Shown piece after piece: positions 26,156 through 35,078 of a stretch of 64,000 nt of DNA. Source of the stretch: Natrinema sp. SYSU A 869. Its GTDB lineage: Archaea; Halobacteriota; Halobacteria; Halobacteriales; Natrialbaceae. The stretch's first letter is position 1; the number at the start of each line of letters is the position of its first letter. Where the stretch lies: NCBI RefSeq assembly GCF_019879105.1, contig NZ_CP082247.1, forward strand, positions 620,001 to 684,000, given 5' to 3'. The translations under genes were made by a program, and so were the position numbers. Under the pieces are notes generated by a model. It had not been told where the DNA came from. It saw only the letters and a list, made by a program, of their open reading frames with translations, and ran no database searches.

Positions 26156-27127
26156 TCAGCTGTCTTCGGAGGCCGTCTCGCTCGTGATCGCCTTCGCATC
26201 GGTGCTCGAGTCAGTCGGGACCGCGGTGCTCGAGTCCGGACCGATATGTGAGTTAATTCCCGTACTGGCACTCGGCGCCGTCGTCTCACCGGGTATCTCG
26301 GCGTCTCTCGGAAGGATCACCCGGCGCTCGGTGTACTCGAGGCTGTTCTTCCGTTGCGTGCGTTTGCGGACCGCGAGGCGGTGTTTGGAGAGTTCGAGGA
26401 CCGCGTCGATCGTCCTCGAGACGAGTTTCTTCGCGTAGGTTTCGCTGATACCGTCTTCCTGTCGGCGGATCCAGTGTTTCAGGTCGGAGGCGGTGACGTA
26501 CTCGTCGATGGATTTGCAGCCGTCCATCCAGGGATCGTCGCCGACGGTCGGGTCAGTTCTAGCCTGCCAGAGTTTCGCGGCCAATCGCGTCGGGAGGGAG
26601 TTGGCGGTCGATCGGCGCATGTCCGCATCCATCCGCGCGAGTTGCTGGATCGGCAGGAGGTCTCCGTGGGCGAGGGCAACGGTGTCGGTTCCGTCCAGGG
26701 GATCGCTCGAGTCGGGGACGCGGTAGTACGGGCGTCCGTCGTCTTTGGTGAACTTCTCGAGGCGATCGCCGGCGATCCGGATCTCGTGGGGGGTGACGGT
26801 GTCCGTTCGGAGGTGAGCTCCCTTCTCGAGTTCGCGAGACTGGAGTTCCCGGACGCGGTCCTTGTTGGCGGCCGCTTTCCTGAGTGCGGCCTCGGCGGCG
26901 CGGTTCGTCTCGGTCGCCCGGGACTCGCACTCGGTCAATCGGTGCTCGAGATCAGTGATTCTGCCGTCCTTTTGATCGCACTCCTCTTCGAGGGCTGCGA
27001 TGCGCTCGTTCTTCCGATCGCACTCCGCCTCGAGATCGGTGACGCGGTCCTCGAGGGCCGTCACGTGATCGCGGAGCGCCTCGAGTTCGCGCACGAGGGG
27101 CTGCTGGTCGCTCGAGTCACTCCCCAT
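26156..27127 (-). CDS. coiled-coil protein of haloarchaeal mobile elements
   Basis: 323 residues. Residues ~10-100 form a long coiled coil with heptads (LEALRDHVTALEDRVTDLEA, RIAALEEECDQKDGRITDLE). A globular part follows, with LARMDADMRRSTANSLPTRL, WMDGCKSIDEYVTASDLKHW and LVSRTIDAVLELSKHRLAVR. A basic/acidic tail includes NSLEYTERRVILPRDAEIPG. The ATG lies within the end of the upstream gene (overlap 11 bp), so both form one operon. The tail also occurs fused to a ppc fragment at 5807. Likely a plasmid or provirus DNA-handling protein; function unknown. Confidence 0.65.
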   Translation of the reverse strand: MGSDSSDQQPLVRELEALRDHVTALEDRVTDLEAECDRKNERIAALEEECDQKDGRITDLEHRLTECESRATETNRAAEAALRKAAANKDRVRELQSRELEKGAHLRTDTVTPHEIRIAGDRLEKFTKDDGRPYYRVPDSSDPLDGTDTVALAHGDLLPIQQLARMDADMRRSTANSLPTRLAAKLWQARTDPTVGDDPWMDGCKSIDEYVTASDLKHWIRRQEDGISETYAKKLVSRTIDAVLELSKHRLAVRKRTQRKNSLEYTERRVILPRDAEIPGETTAPSASTGINSHIGPDSSTAVPTDSSTDAKAITSETASEDS

Positions 27128-27554
27128 CGCGATCACCCTGCTCGTGTGTTGGGTCGTCAGCGCGTTCGACGTCGTCGACGGTCCCCGGAGCTGGTCCACG
27201 GTAGGTCGTCGTGAGCGAGTCACAGCCGATGACCGTCGGGGGATCACCGTCGTCCGACCGCTCGGGAAGCATCACCCCCGATCCGAACAGCTCGAGGCCG
27301 ACGCGCATCGCTTCCGCATCGATCTCTCGGAGTCGGCGTGTCGTTTCGCGGTACGTCTCGTCGTCGATCGCGAGCTCGGTGGTCTCGTCGGCAGTTCGGA
27401 CGTCCGTGAGGATACTTCGGGTTAGTTCGGTGATCGACTCGAGGCGTTCGCGGATGGAGTCGTCAGTGATCTTGCCATCGCTGGCTCGAGCGGTCGGCGT
27501 CGATGCGTGTGGTCGGTCGGGGCTTTCAAGACCCCGCGAATCGTCGTTTGACAT
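27117..27554 (-). CDS. partner of the coiled-coil protein
   Basis: 145 residues, acidic: LESITELTRSILTDVRTADE, then TYRETTRRLREIDAEAMRVG and LELFGSGVMLPER. Helix-rich centre with disordered ends, no known motif. It overlaps the coiled-coil gene by 11 bp and is divergent from the phiH1-repressor-like gene, a layout typical of a lysogeny or copy-control switch where the first genes face a regulator. Family not recognised. Confidence 0.6.
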   Translation of the reverse strand: MSNDDSRGLESPDRPHASTPTARASDGKITDDSIRERLESITELTRSILTDVRTADETTELAIDDETYRETTRRLREIDAEAMRVGLELFGSGVMLPERSDDGDPPTVIGCDSLTTTYRGPAPGTVDDVERADDPTHEQGDRDGE

Positions 27555-27656
27555 GGCTTCCGTAGGGAGGTTACGGGAGCTTCTCGCGGACTCGGTGCCG
27601 CAAACACCGATCCGCTATTCTGTAACTCTGAAACCGAGAGAGTCACGTAGAGCTTC

Positions 27657-27669
27657 CGTACACGGTACG
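27657..27669 (+). promoter_or_regulatory. palindrome touching the repressor start codon
   Basis: CGTAC-ACG-GTACG, a perfect 5-3-5 inverted repeat, ends exactly one base before the ATG at 27670. In a leaderless or short-leader gene a protein bound here would cover the transcription start. Candidate autoregulatory operator of the divergent 27555-27669 region. Confidence 0.55.
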
Positions 27670-28050
27670 ATGCACTCCCCTGACATAAATCTTGACTACA
27701 TATGGCGTTTGGTTAAGACTGCAAATGGTGTTTTACCCCCTCGAGATGCTACTGGTTTTTCTGTGCTGCTGGCGGTGTATCGCGAATATATGGTCGAGCG
27801 GGTCCCATGGATGGCTCCTGTTGATTACGAGATTCTGCTCTTCTTCGACGAGCACCATATCCAAGTTTCTCCAAAAGTGATTGCAGCGAACATCGACTAC
27901 GATCGTCAGTATGTGGGTAAGCGATGTGGGACACTCGCTGATGCAGATCTTCTGGAATCCGTTGGTACCGGCCTCTATCAGCTCACGGATACCGGGCACG
28001 CATATCTCGAGGGCCAACTCGACGTGAGCGAACTCGAGATTGACGAGTAG
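27670..28050 (+). CDS. phiH1-repressor-like winged-helix protein
   Basis: 126 residues. The winged helix lies in the second half: WMAPVDYEILLFFDEHHIQV, SPKVIAANIDYDRQYVGKRC, TLADADLLESVGTGLYQLTD and TGHAYLEGQLDVSE. This D-x-x-ILxFFxEH..SP..IA.NI.Y.R.YV..R pattern is that of the phage phiH1 repressor family, common in haloarchaeal proviruses and plasmids. The N-terminal 45 residues form an additional helical part. The start at 27670 is chosen because the palindrome ends there; the longer open frame upstream overlaps the divergent gene. Confidence 0.8.
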   Translation: MHSPDINLDYIWRLVKTANGVLPPRDATGFSVLLAVYREYMVERVPWMAPVDYEILLFFDEHHIQVSPKVIAANIDYDRQYVGKRCGTLADADLLESVGTGLYQLTDTGHAYLEGQLDVSELEIDE

Positions 28051-28197
28051 TTTGATCGGACTTCGACTGCGTTACTCGTTTTGATTGCTACTACTCAGAA
28101 AGCCCCGCCCGCGGTGGCTTGGTCGATCACTTCAAACCGATACCGGTTGAAAGAGATAGCCCCATTCGTATTAGCCGATCTCCGCTGAAGTGATCGT

Positions 28198-28365
28198 ATG
28201 GGCCTCCGAAAGCGCCTTGGGTTACGGCTGCACCGGGCACTGCTTTACTGGGGGCTCCTAGACCATCCGCGCAGTCATGAATACGTGAAAGAGCGGTACA
28301 CGCCCCTCGGTGGGGTACGGGAGTCGGATTCCCTGGACGAAAATAACGGCTCTGGAGAGCGATGA
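28198..28365 (+). CDS. 55-residue YWGLL microprotein, paralogue 2
   Basis: MGLRKRLGLRLHRALLYWGL, then LDHPRSHEYVKERYTPLGGV and an acidic, asparagine-containing end. Homologous to the 58-residue product at 20374 through the basic helix (RKRLGLRLHRALLYWGLL) and RYTP, but GC-poorer at third positions, so selection acted on protein. TATA-like ttcgtatta lies about 30 bp upstream. It stands alone between the repressor and the glycan locus. Confidence 0.7.
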   Translation: MGLRKRLGLRLHRALLYWGLLDHPRSHEYVKERYTPLGGVRESDSLDENNGSGER

Positions 28366-28435
28366 AAATTGAAGCACTATGTTATCCCATCATTCGAGAG
28401 ATGGTTCCCGATCAGTTCCGCAGTAGCTTGCGAGT

Positions 28436-29572
28436 CTACCACTCGTCGTCGATCGCACGACGGTAACACTGTTCCGCTTGTTCAGCGACGGTATCCCAGT
28501 CATATTGTTGGGCTCGGGCCGTGGGTTCCGTGTTCGGCCGCTCGCCAGTGAGGGCTCGCTCGAGTACTGCTGCGAGGTCGTCGGCGGTCGGAGACGCGAG
28601 GAAGCCCGCGTCACCGATGACCTCGGAGGCAGCTGATTCGGGATGCTCCGCTGCGATAACGGTACAGTCCGCGGCCATCGCCTCCGCGAACGTGATCCCG
28701 AAGCCTTCGCGGGTCGAAGGCGAGGCGAAGACGTCCGCCGCGCGCATGTGGGCGAGTACGTCGTCGTACTCCTCTAAAAATCCGAGCATCGTCACGCGGT
28801 CGGCGTGCTCGAGGGCTTGGGCTTGTTTCTCGAGGCGATCGCGTTCTGGCCCATCACCGATGATGCCGAGGGTCGCGTCGGGGACAGTGTGTGCAATTTT
28901 GTCGAAGGCCTCGAGGAGCAGATCGACGTGCTTGTCCTTGATCAGGCGGCCCGCGTAGAGGACGGTGAAGCCATCACTTGTCGGCTCTGTCGATTCGATC
29001 TGGTTCACGTCGATTCCGTTCGGGACGACCTCGATCCGATCCCGGGACGGGCCGATTTCGGTGAGTCGATCGGCGGTGACGCTCGAGACGGCGATCGGAT
29101 AGTGTGGCGTTTTGGCCGTGAGTCGCTCGATGCCCTTGCCAAAGGGAGCAAGCCGACCGAGGTAATCATCCCAGTAGTCGAGCCAGACTTCGTGCCAAGT
29201 TGTGATTAGCGGCGTGTCGGTTCCGAGGGTGGTGAGCTTCGAGGCGAGGACGGGAAAGTAAGGAAAGAGAGATGCGACGATGATATCGTGATCGTCGACG
29301 TTTCGTCGGAGATGTGGGAGTAACCGAGCGGAGAAGTCAATCGCTTCCGTGATCGATCGGCGTTCGTCCTCGTAGAGCTCTTGCGCCGGTGCGACGCCGT
29401 AGAGTGTCATCCCTTCATAGTCCATCACCTGTGGACCGTCCCAGAAGTGGCGGCCGTAAATCGTGACATCGTGCCCCTCTGCTGCAAGGCGAGTGCCGAT
29501 TTCGTGGATGCGCTTTTCCGCACCGCCTTTCACGAAAGGAAAAACAACGTTCGTCACGAAACCGATATCCAT
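28436..29572 (-). CDS. GT4 glycosyltransferase
   Basis: 378 residues of a GT-B fold family 4 retaining glycosyltransferase. N-domain with FVKGGAEKRIHEIGTRLAAE; C-domain with VVPNGIDV, FTVLYAGRLIKDKHVDLLLE, GIIGDGPERDRL and the nucleotide-binding SPSTREGFGITFAEAMA with the E-x7-E signature. It transfers sugar from a nucleotide-sugar to a lipid-linked or surface glycan on the cytosolic face. It is divergent from the sulfatase-like gene at 29677, sharing a 104-bp promoter region. Confidence 0.88.
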   Translation of the reverse strand: MDIGFVTNVVFPFVKGGAEKRIHEIGTRLAAEGHDVTIYGRHFWDGPQVMDYEGMTLYGVAPAQELYEDERRSITEAIDFSARLLPHLRRNVDDHDIIVASLFPYFPVLASKLTTLGTDTPLITTWHEVWLDYWDDYLGRLAPFGKGIERLTAKTPHYPIAVSSVTADRLTEIGPSRDRIEVVPNGIDVNQIESTEPTSDGFTVLYAGRLIKDKHVDLLLEAFDKIAHTVPDATLGIIGDGPERDRLEKQAQALEHADRVTMLGFLEEYDDVLAHMRAADVFASPSTREGFGITFAEAMAADCTVIAAEHPESAASEVIGDAGFLASPTADDLAAVLERALTGERPNTEPTARAQQYDWDTVAEQAEQCYRRAIDDEW

Positions 29573-29676
29573 CGATGACAGGTAGGCGAACGGGTGCTAA
29601 TGACCTTACGGTATGACATCGGTGTGTTGTCTCGAAGTCTAAAATTATAACACCCTCCCACCAGTTCTCACGAGTA

Positions 29677-30957
29677 ATGAGTATAGAGCCGGACAATGTG
29701 ATCTTGCTTTCGGCGGACGCCCTCCGGGCGGATCATCTCTCCTGTTATGGCTATCATCGGGATACCTCACCCGTGTTAGATGAGTTCGCCGAAGAGTCGA
29801 TTCGGTTTACCCAGGCCTATAGCGCGAGTTCTCACACCCGCGAAGCAGTCCCCGCATTACTCACTGGCGAGTATCCCGACGTCGCCATCGACGCGAATTA
29901 TCGGCTCGTGGCGGACACGATCGCGTCTCGGCTTTCGGAGGCAGGGTTCAAGACTGGTGGTTTCCACTCGAATCCGTTCGTCTCGAGAGCATATGGCTTC
30001 GATCAGGGATTCGACGAGTTCGATGACGACCTCCACTTCGGGCAGCACAAGCTTGTTGCGCTAGCCCAGCGAGCATTGGATAAGTTGCGGAATCGGCACT
30101 ATGCTCGAGCGGAAGAGATCAACGATCGGTCTCTCTCGTGGGTTGATTCGTTGGCTTCTAACGACTCGTTCTTCCTCTGGAATCACTACATGGATACGCA
30201 CGGTCCATACGAACCACCGGAAGACTACCAGCGGCTGTACTGTCAGGAGACGGTTTCGGATAGCAAAGCTCAATCACTCTACCAGCGTGCGATCAAGGAC
30301 CCGGATTCGATTACGGATGAAGAACGCCAACTGTTGATCGATCTGTACGACGCCGAAATCCGGTACAACGACGAACGGATCGGAGAGTTTCTGGAATCGC
30401 TTCGAAAGCGGAATCTGCTCGAGGATTCGTTGCTGATTGTTACAGCTGATCATGGCGACGCCTTTGGGGAACACGGCTATTACGAGCACCCACGATACCT
30501 GCACGACGAGATTACGCATGTGCCGCTGTTCGTCCGTCCACCGGGTGGCGTTGACGGCTCAGAGGTGGCGTCACCGACGAGTACACTAGACGTTGCTGCG
30601 ACACTCGAGGACGTAGTCGGTGCTACTACGCAGAGTGAGGGACAGTCATTGCTCGAGTTAGGCGGTAAGAGCGATACGGTCGATCGAACAGTATTTCTCC
30701 AAGCACGTGGCGAAGATGAGCATAGCCACCTCCGTCGGTACGCGCTTCGGACGGCTGATGGCGCATGTTTCTGCGAACGCGATCGAGAGAACGACATACT
30801 CGAGTTTACGTCGTGTACGAGTCGGTCACATCGCGAGGAACTTGAGGCCCATATTGCGGAGCGGGTTCGACGCGAAAACGGTGAAGCAGCGGCAGATGAC
30901 GGCGAAGTAGACGACGAAATCGAACGACGATTGAGTGCGCTCGGATATAAAGAGTAA
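29677..30957 (+). CDS. sulfatase-like alkaline-phosphatase-superfamily enzyme
   Basis: 426 residues. N-terminal metal motif NVILLSADALRADHLSCYGY; nucleophile region SASSHTREAVPALLTGEYP lacks the C/S-x-P-S-R formylglycine motif, leaving Thr as candidate nucleophile; second metal site LLIVTADHGDAFGEHGYYEH. No signal peptide, so it acts in the cytosol or is membrane-bound by partners. Phosphotransfer or phosphodiester cleavage on glycan precursors is likelier than sulfate hydrolysis. The protein ends RRLSALGYKE, a tail shared with the other three such enzymes here. Three bases separate it from the next GT4 gene; TATA-like aaaattataac lies about 30 bp before the ATG. Confidence 0.82.
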   Translation: MSIEPDNVILLSADALRADHLSCYGYHRDTSPVLDEFAEESIRFTQAYSASSHTREAVPALLTGEYPDVAIDANYRLVADTIASRLSEAGFKTGGFHSNPFVSRAYGFDQGFDEFDDDLHFGQHKLVALAQRALDKLRNRHYARAEEINDRSLSWVDSLASNDSFFLWNHYMDTHGPYEPPEDYQRLYCQETVSDSKAQSLYQRAIKDPDSITDEERQLLIDLYDAEIRYNDERIGEFLESLRKRNLLEDSLLIVTADHGDAFGEHGYYEHPRYLHDEITHVPLFVRPPGGVDGSEVASPTSTLDVAATLEDVVGATTQSEGQSLLELGGKSDTVDRTVFLQARGEDEHSHLRRYALRTADGACFCERDRENDILEFTSCTSRSHREELEAHIAERVRRENGEAAADDGEVDDEIERRLSALGYKE

Positions 30958-30960
30958 ATC

Positions 30961-32094
30961 ATGAGAATTGCGATGATTCAAGACGACTGGTGGCCACGAA
31001 CCGGTGGCGGTCCAGTCCACGTCAAGGAGCTTTCAGTAGCGCTCGCTGATCAATTCGGCCATACGATCGACATCTATACGCGGGCGTTAGACATGGACGG
31101 GCAAGCCCACACCAACACGGAGACGTTCGCCAATGGCAACGTGAGAGTGCATCGGTTGAAGCCATCGACGGAGTACTGGAACCCGATCGGTCGCGTCTCG
31201 TCCCTCGTGACACCGCTTCCACACCTTGTCACGGAAGATTTCGATATCGTTCACGGTCACACGTTCTTACCAGCAGTCCCGACGCGGACGGCAGGGGCAG
31301 TAACCGATGCAGCAACCGTCTTTACAGTTCACGGGACAGCACTGACATCCGGCGTCGGTCGCGATGAGTCTGCTCTGTCCCACGTTAAGCGTCGTCTCGA
31401 GCGGCTATTCATCCTCAACTTCGATTACGATCACGTCATCTCGGTCAATACCGAACATCTCGACCTGCTCGGCGACCACCACACGGATCTCTCCTGCGTT
31501 CCGAACGGCGTCAACCTCGAGCGATTCGACGTCGATGTCGAGCAGCGTGATGAAATCCTGTTCCTTGGCCGTCTCGCACCCAAAAAACGGGTGAGTGATC
31601 TTATCGAGGCCTTCGATCGAATCGCAGACGAAATTCCGGACACGGACCTCGTTATCGTCGGTACTGGACCGAAGAGTGACGAACTGAAAGCGCAGGCGAA
31701 GCAACTGGGTATCGACGATCGCGTTCACTTCGAAGGGCGGGTCTCCGACGAGGCGATCCCTCGGTACTATCGGCGTGCCAGCCTGTTCGTGTTACCCTCC
31801 GTGTGGGAGGGGCACCCGCTGACGCTGCTTGAGGCATGGGCGGCCGAGGTGCCAGTCATCACGAGCGATGTCGAGGGAATCGCCGAGTTCGTCGACCACG
31901 AGGAAACGGGTTACCTCGTTCCGCCGAAGTCGCCGGCCGAGCTCGGCGACGCGATGCAGTACGCGCTGTCGAACCCGGAGGCACGGCAAGAGTGGGCTGC
32001 GAACGCCTACGACCTCGTGCAAGCTGAGTACTCGTGGGAAGGGGTGGCCGAACGGACGAACCGCATCTACGAGCGGATCGCGTCGACACGCTGA
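30961..32094 (+). CDS. GT4 glycosyltransferase
   Basis: 377 residues: start MRIAMIQDDWWPRTGGGPVH (glycine-rich acceptor loop), HGHTFLPAVPTRT, CVPNGVNLERFD, ILFLGRLAPKKRVSDLIEAF, VIVGTGPKSDELK and LPSVWEGHPLTLLEAWAAEV with the E-x7-E motif. Complete GT-B enzyme. Transcribed with the sulfatase-like gene 3 bp upstream; convergent with the phosphodiesterase gene (32112), the two ends only 17 bp apart. Likely builds the surface polysaccharide or N-glycan. Confidence 0.88.
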   Translation: MRIAMIQDDWWPRTGGGPVHVKELSVALADQFGHTIDIYTRALDMDGQAHTNTETFANGNVRVHRLKPSTEYWNPIGRVSSLVTPLPHLVTEDFDIVHGHTFLPAVPTRTAGAVTDAATVFTVHGTALTSGVGRDESALSHVKRRLERLFILNFDYDHVISVNTEHLDLLGDHHTDLSCVPNGVNLERFDVDVEQRDEILFLGRLAPKKRVSDLIEAFDRIADEIPDTDLVIVGTGPKSDELKAQAKQLGIDDRVHFEGRVSDEAIPRYYRRASLFVLPSVWEGHPLTLLEAWAAEVPVITSDVEGIAEFVDHEETGYLVPPKSPAELGDAMQYALSNPEARQEWAANAYDLVQAEYSWEGVAERTNRIYERIASTR

Positions 32095-32111
32095 GCGCAG
32101 GATTCGTTTTC

Positions 32112-33719
32112 TCACTCCATATAGCCGAGATCGGCGAGTCGATCTTCGACGCCCGACATATCCGCATCGGACTGCTCGTTCACGTATCCCGCCGCGAGTT
32201 CATCCCAGTCCGCGTACTCGATCTCATTGATGTCCCCGAGCAGGACTTCGCCGTCCGTGTTCGTATCCACAGGAATCCCGAGTGCCGCTGCGACAGTCGG
32301 TGCAATATCGTAGATTTCGGCGTGATCGTCGCAGATCAGGTCGCGGTTCGATAGGAGGATCCCATCCGGCTTGTGGTTCTTGTGAGGATAGCGCCGGAAC
32401 GTATCGAGGATAGAGCCGCTCACATCGTACTGGTAGTCCCGCGGGACGAGGACGATATCCGGTGCGTCCTCAAGGTGTTTCCCTTCGTAGACGTCTTCGC
32501 GGGGGCGGACTGCCTCAAAGACCAGCTCGCCGTTGGGATCACGGACCTGCTCGAGTTTTTTGATGAGTTCGGTGCGCGTCTCCTCGTACTCCGACTGCGG
32601 AATCTGGCCGTCCGGATCGCGGTCCTGGACGTTCAGGTGTACACCGAGACTGTTGAAATACAGTTGGAACGCCTCTGAATTGGCGTGATCGACGACCTGA
32701 TTCTGCGCGGCTACGAGCGCATCTTCGGGAAAAAACCGCTCGACCGCTCCTGCGAGCCCGACTGTGGAGAGACCACGGTGGACACGGTGTGGAGAAAGGC
32801 CGACTTTCGAGAGAACGTTCGCGGTGGTTCCGACTGCGCTCTCGAGTGGACTAGTGCTATTGTTCTCGTTGTCTTTCCCCTTCAGAGCATCCTTCTGCTG
32901 TCGGAAGTACTGCGCATCGCCCGTCGCCGTCTCACAATATCCCTGTTCGGCCAGCCACGAATTGACGTAAAACGTCCACTCGTAGTCGCCCATCCCGTGA
33001 TCCGATGCAATGAAAACAGATGGATCGTCGCCGCCGAGTTCAATAATATCGCCGACAAACTCGTCGACCTTCTCGAGGACCTGACGAATCTCGTCTCGGT
33101 CGTCGAGATCGTGGAAGATCGAGTCGGTGACCTGGAACTGGACGGCCATCAGGTCCCAGTCGTAGCGTTCGTCGAGGAAGTAGGCCATGTCTCGGCGGTG
33201 ACGGGCGACATCGACGTATTCGCTGACAGTGTCGTCGTCAGTTCCGTACTCGGGGTAGATAACGTACTCGTCGTACTCTGCTTCGTACTCCTCTCTCAGG
33301 TGTCCCGGATGGAACGATACATCTTCTTGAGCGAGATATCCAGGCACGACTGCTCCATTTTCCATCTCTGGTACTGGGTGTGTGACAGGATAGTTGATGA
33401 CTACTGAGGTGAGATCATGAGGGTCAGCTGCCTCGAATAGGTACGGAGAATCGACGTCAGAGCGTTCGATGAGTCGCTTCTCATTGCCATCCCGAGTGAA
33501 GAAGTCGAAAACACCGTGCTTGCCGGGGTTTCGGCCAGAGAGGAGAGACGGCCAAGCACATGGTGTCCAAGGAGGATGAGTACTTTTGAGATCTGAAGAT
33601 TCTCCACTGTCAACAAGACTACTGAGAGTTTGGAGGCTGCTATCGTTGATCCAGTTGTCGATCTCGTCCCAGTCCAGTCCGTCAAGACCAACAAGGATCG
33701 TCGGTGACTTTTCCGTCAT
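32112..33719 (-). CDS. type I phosphodiesterase/nucleotide pyrophosphatase-like enzyme
   Basis: 535 residues. Metal and nucleophile region: ILVGLDGLDWDEIDNW and THPPWTPCAWPSLLSGRNPG, with Thr of PPWT as nucleophile, then KHGVFDF; later FQVTDSIFHDLDD, VFIASDHGMGDYEWTFYVN (metal D and H) and DAPDIVLVP. This is the phosphodiesterase branch of the alkaline phosphatase superfamily that acts on phospho-sugars or lipid-linked phosphates. C-terminus VEDRLADLGYME resembles its relatives in the cluster. Its ATG overlaps the stop of the upstream GT4 (ATGA), so they form an operon. Confidence 0.85.
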   Translation of the reverse strand: MTEKSPTILVGLDGLDWDEIDNWINDSSLQTLSSLVDSGESSDLKSTHPPWTPCAWPSLLSGRNPGKHGVFDFFTRDGNEKRLIERSDVDSPYLFEAADPHDLTSVVINYPVTHPVPEMENGAVVPGYLAQEDVSFHPGHLREEYEAEYDEYVIYPEYGTDDDTVSEYVDVARHRRDMAYFLDERYDWDLMAVQFQVTDSIFHDLDDRDEIRQVLEKVDEFVGDIIELGGDDPSVFIASDHGMGDYEWTFYVNSWLAEQGYCETATGDAQYFRQQKDALKGKDNENNSTSPLESAVGTTANVLSKVGLSPHRVHRGLSTVGLAGAVERFFPEDALVAAQNQVVDHANSEAFQLYFNSLGVHLNVQDRDPDGQIPQSEYEETRTELIKKLEQVRDPNGELVFEAVRPREDVYEGKHLEDAPDIVLVPRDYQYDVSGSILDTFRRYPHKNHKPDGILLSNRDLICDDHAEIYDIAPTVAAALGIPVDTNTDGEVLLGDINEIEYADWDELAAGYVNEQSDADMSGVEDRLADLGYME

Positions 33720-34848
33720 TCCTGCGTGTCTTGTATCACTGAACGGTAAATCTCTTTATACTCTTTCGCCGCAGCCTCTCCGGAGAAATTCTCGCGAACA
33801 CGTTTGTACGCTCGATCACCCAATCGTTCTGCTTGTCTACTATCCGAGAGAACCAATCGCAGTTTCTCCCCGAGTTCCGTGGGCGAACGCGGTTCTACAT
33901 AGGAATGGTTCTCGCCGAGAGCCTCACGGAATGGCGGGATATCAGTGGCGACGATGGGCTTCCCATGTGCCATCGCTTCAAGCATACTGATACTAAATCC
34001 TTCCGAGATTGACGGTAGCGCAACAACATTCGCGTGGTGATAGACGGACTGGGGGTTCTTGACGAACCCGACGAATGCAACATTGTCTGCGACGCCTCGA
34101 TCCTCCGCTATCTCTTGGATTACCTTTTTCGGGGCCCTTGTCCCGTCAACACCAATTTTGCACGGGGATGTTCCTCCAGAACATGTGGTAAAGCTTCGAT
34201 CAGATCTTCTCGGCGCTTTTTCGGGTCGTATCGAGCAACATTCACGATAAGCTGTGCATCTCTGTCGATATCCGTCGTCCACTCAAGGTCGTTCCACGTG
34301 ACAGCGCCGGTCTGTCGGACCTGCTCTACGTCAATACAGTTGTGTGCTACCTCTGTCTGCGCCCACCGTTTGTACACTGTCGGTAGCGATTGTTTCACAG
34401 CGTCAGACACGCACACGTTAGCATCTGCAAATGGACTCGTGAGAAGATCCGGCACTTTTGCCGTCATAGGCCGATTGTTATACGACGTGTGGACTGTCGA
34501 AACGACAGGTGTCTGGGTAAGTTTACCAACAACTCTCCCGATTGCACCACCTGTCACCATGTGTGTATGTATGAGATCGTAGTTATGTTTCTGCAAGTGC
34601 TGTTGGAGAGACATAACAGATTTTACCGAGAGCGGATTATCACCTAATCGGTGAACATTGATCTCGTGCTGTTCAAACTCTGGAACAAGTTCGTCCTTTC
34701 CCCCTAAATATGCTATTTCAATATTAATCTTATCGCGCAGATGTTTCGTGATATTCAGTATTACTTGTGGTGTTCCGGCAGCTCCTAGTTGTCCAGATAA
34801 CATCAGTACCCGTTCCGGCTTTTGGATCATTTTGTCTGATTGTACCAT
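33716..34848 (-). pseudogene. GT4 glycosyltransferase with one frameshift
   Basis: Frame 1 from 34848: MLSGQLGAAGTPQVILNITK, IHTHMVTGGAIGRVVG, HNCIDVEQVR, LIVNVARYDPKKRREDLIEA to LTGQGPRKR and a stop at 34120-34122. A second frame resumes APKKVIQEIAEDRGVADNVA, then LPSISEGFSISMLEAMAHGK (E-x7-E motif) and ends QDTQE at 33716. The break is a one-base loss in a GGGGCCCC run near 34132-34139. Otherwise complete at about 377 residues. A homopolymer read error is plausible; if real, the glycan lacks one sugar step. Confidence 0.8.
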
Positions 34849-35078
34849 GATTTAGATTTCATAGTATATCTGTAGTATACAACCCGATCTAACATTTTCG
34901 ATTCGTAATGCATGAACCGCTACAAGAACCTGAGACTGATAACATTTCCGCTAATACTGACAGACTCCAGAAAATGTCGGTAAGCACATATTGTGTTGCT
35001 GGTCTATCAGGATTCGGATCCTCCTTCGGTAGCAATCAGATTTTCGCTCATTACTCAGATTGCGTAATCGGCCAGTAT
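34849..35078. other. intergenic stretch
   Basis: Holds the GT4 promoter (AT-rich, tttcatagtatatctgtag near 34860) and the 3' flank of the next reverse gene. No gene seen. Confidence 0.35.

Noticed and set aside
27211-27669. Long extension of the phiH1-repressor-like gene
   Set aside because: It lies opposite the divergent gene at 27117-27554 and has no family features; the palindrome marks the start at 27670.
32685-33407. 240-codon plus frame
   Set aside because: Antisense of the phosphodiesterase gene, without family features.
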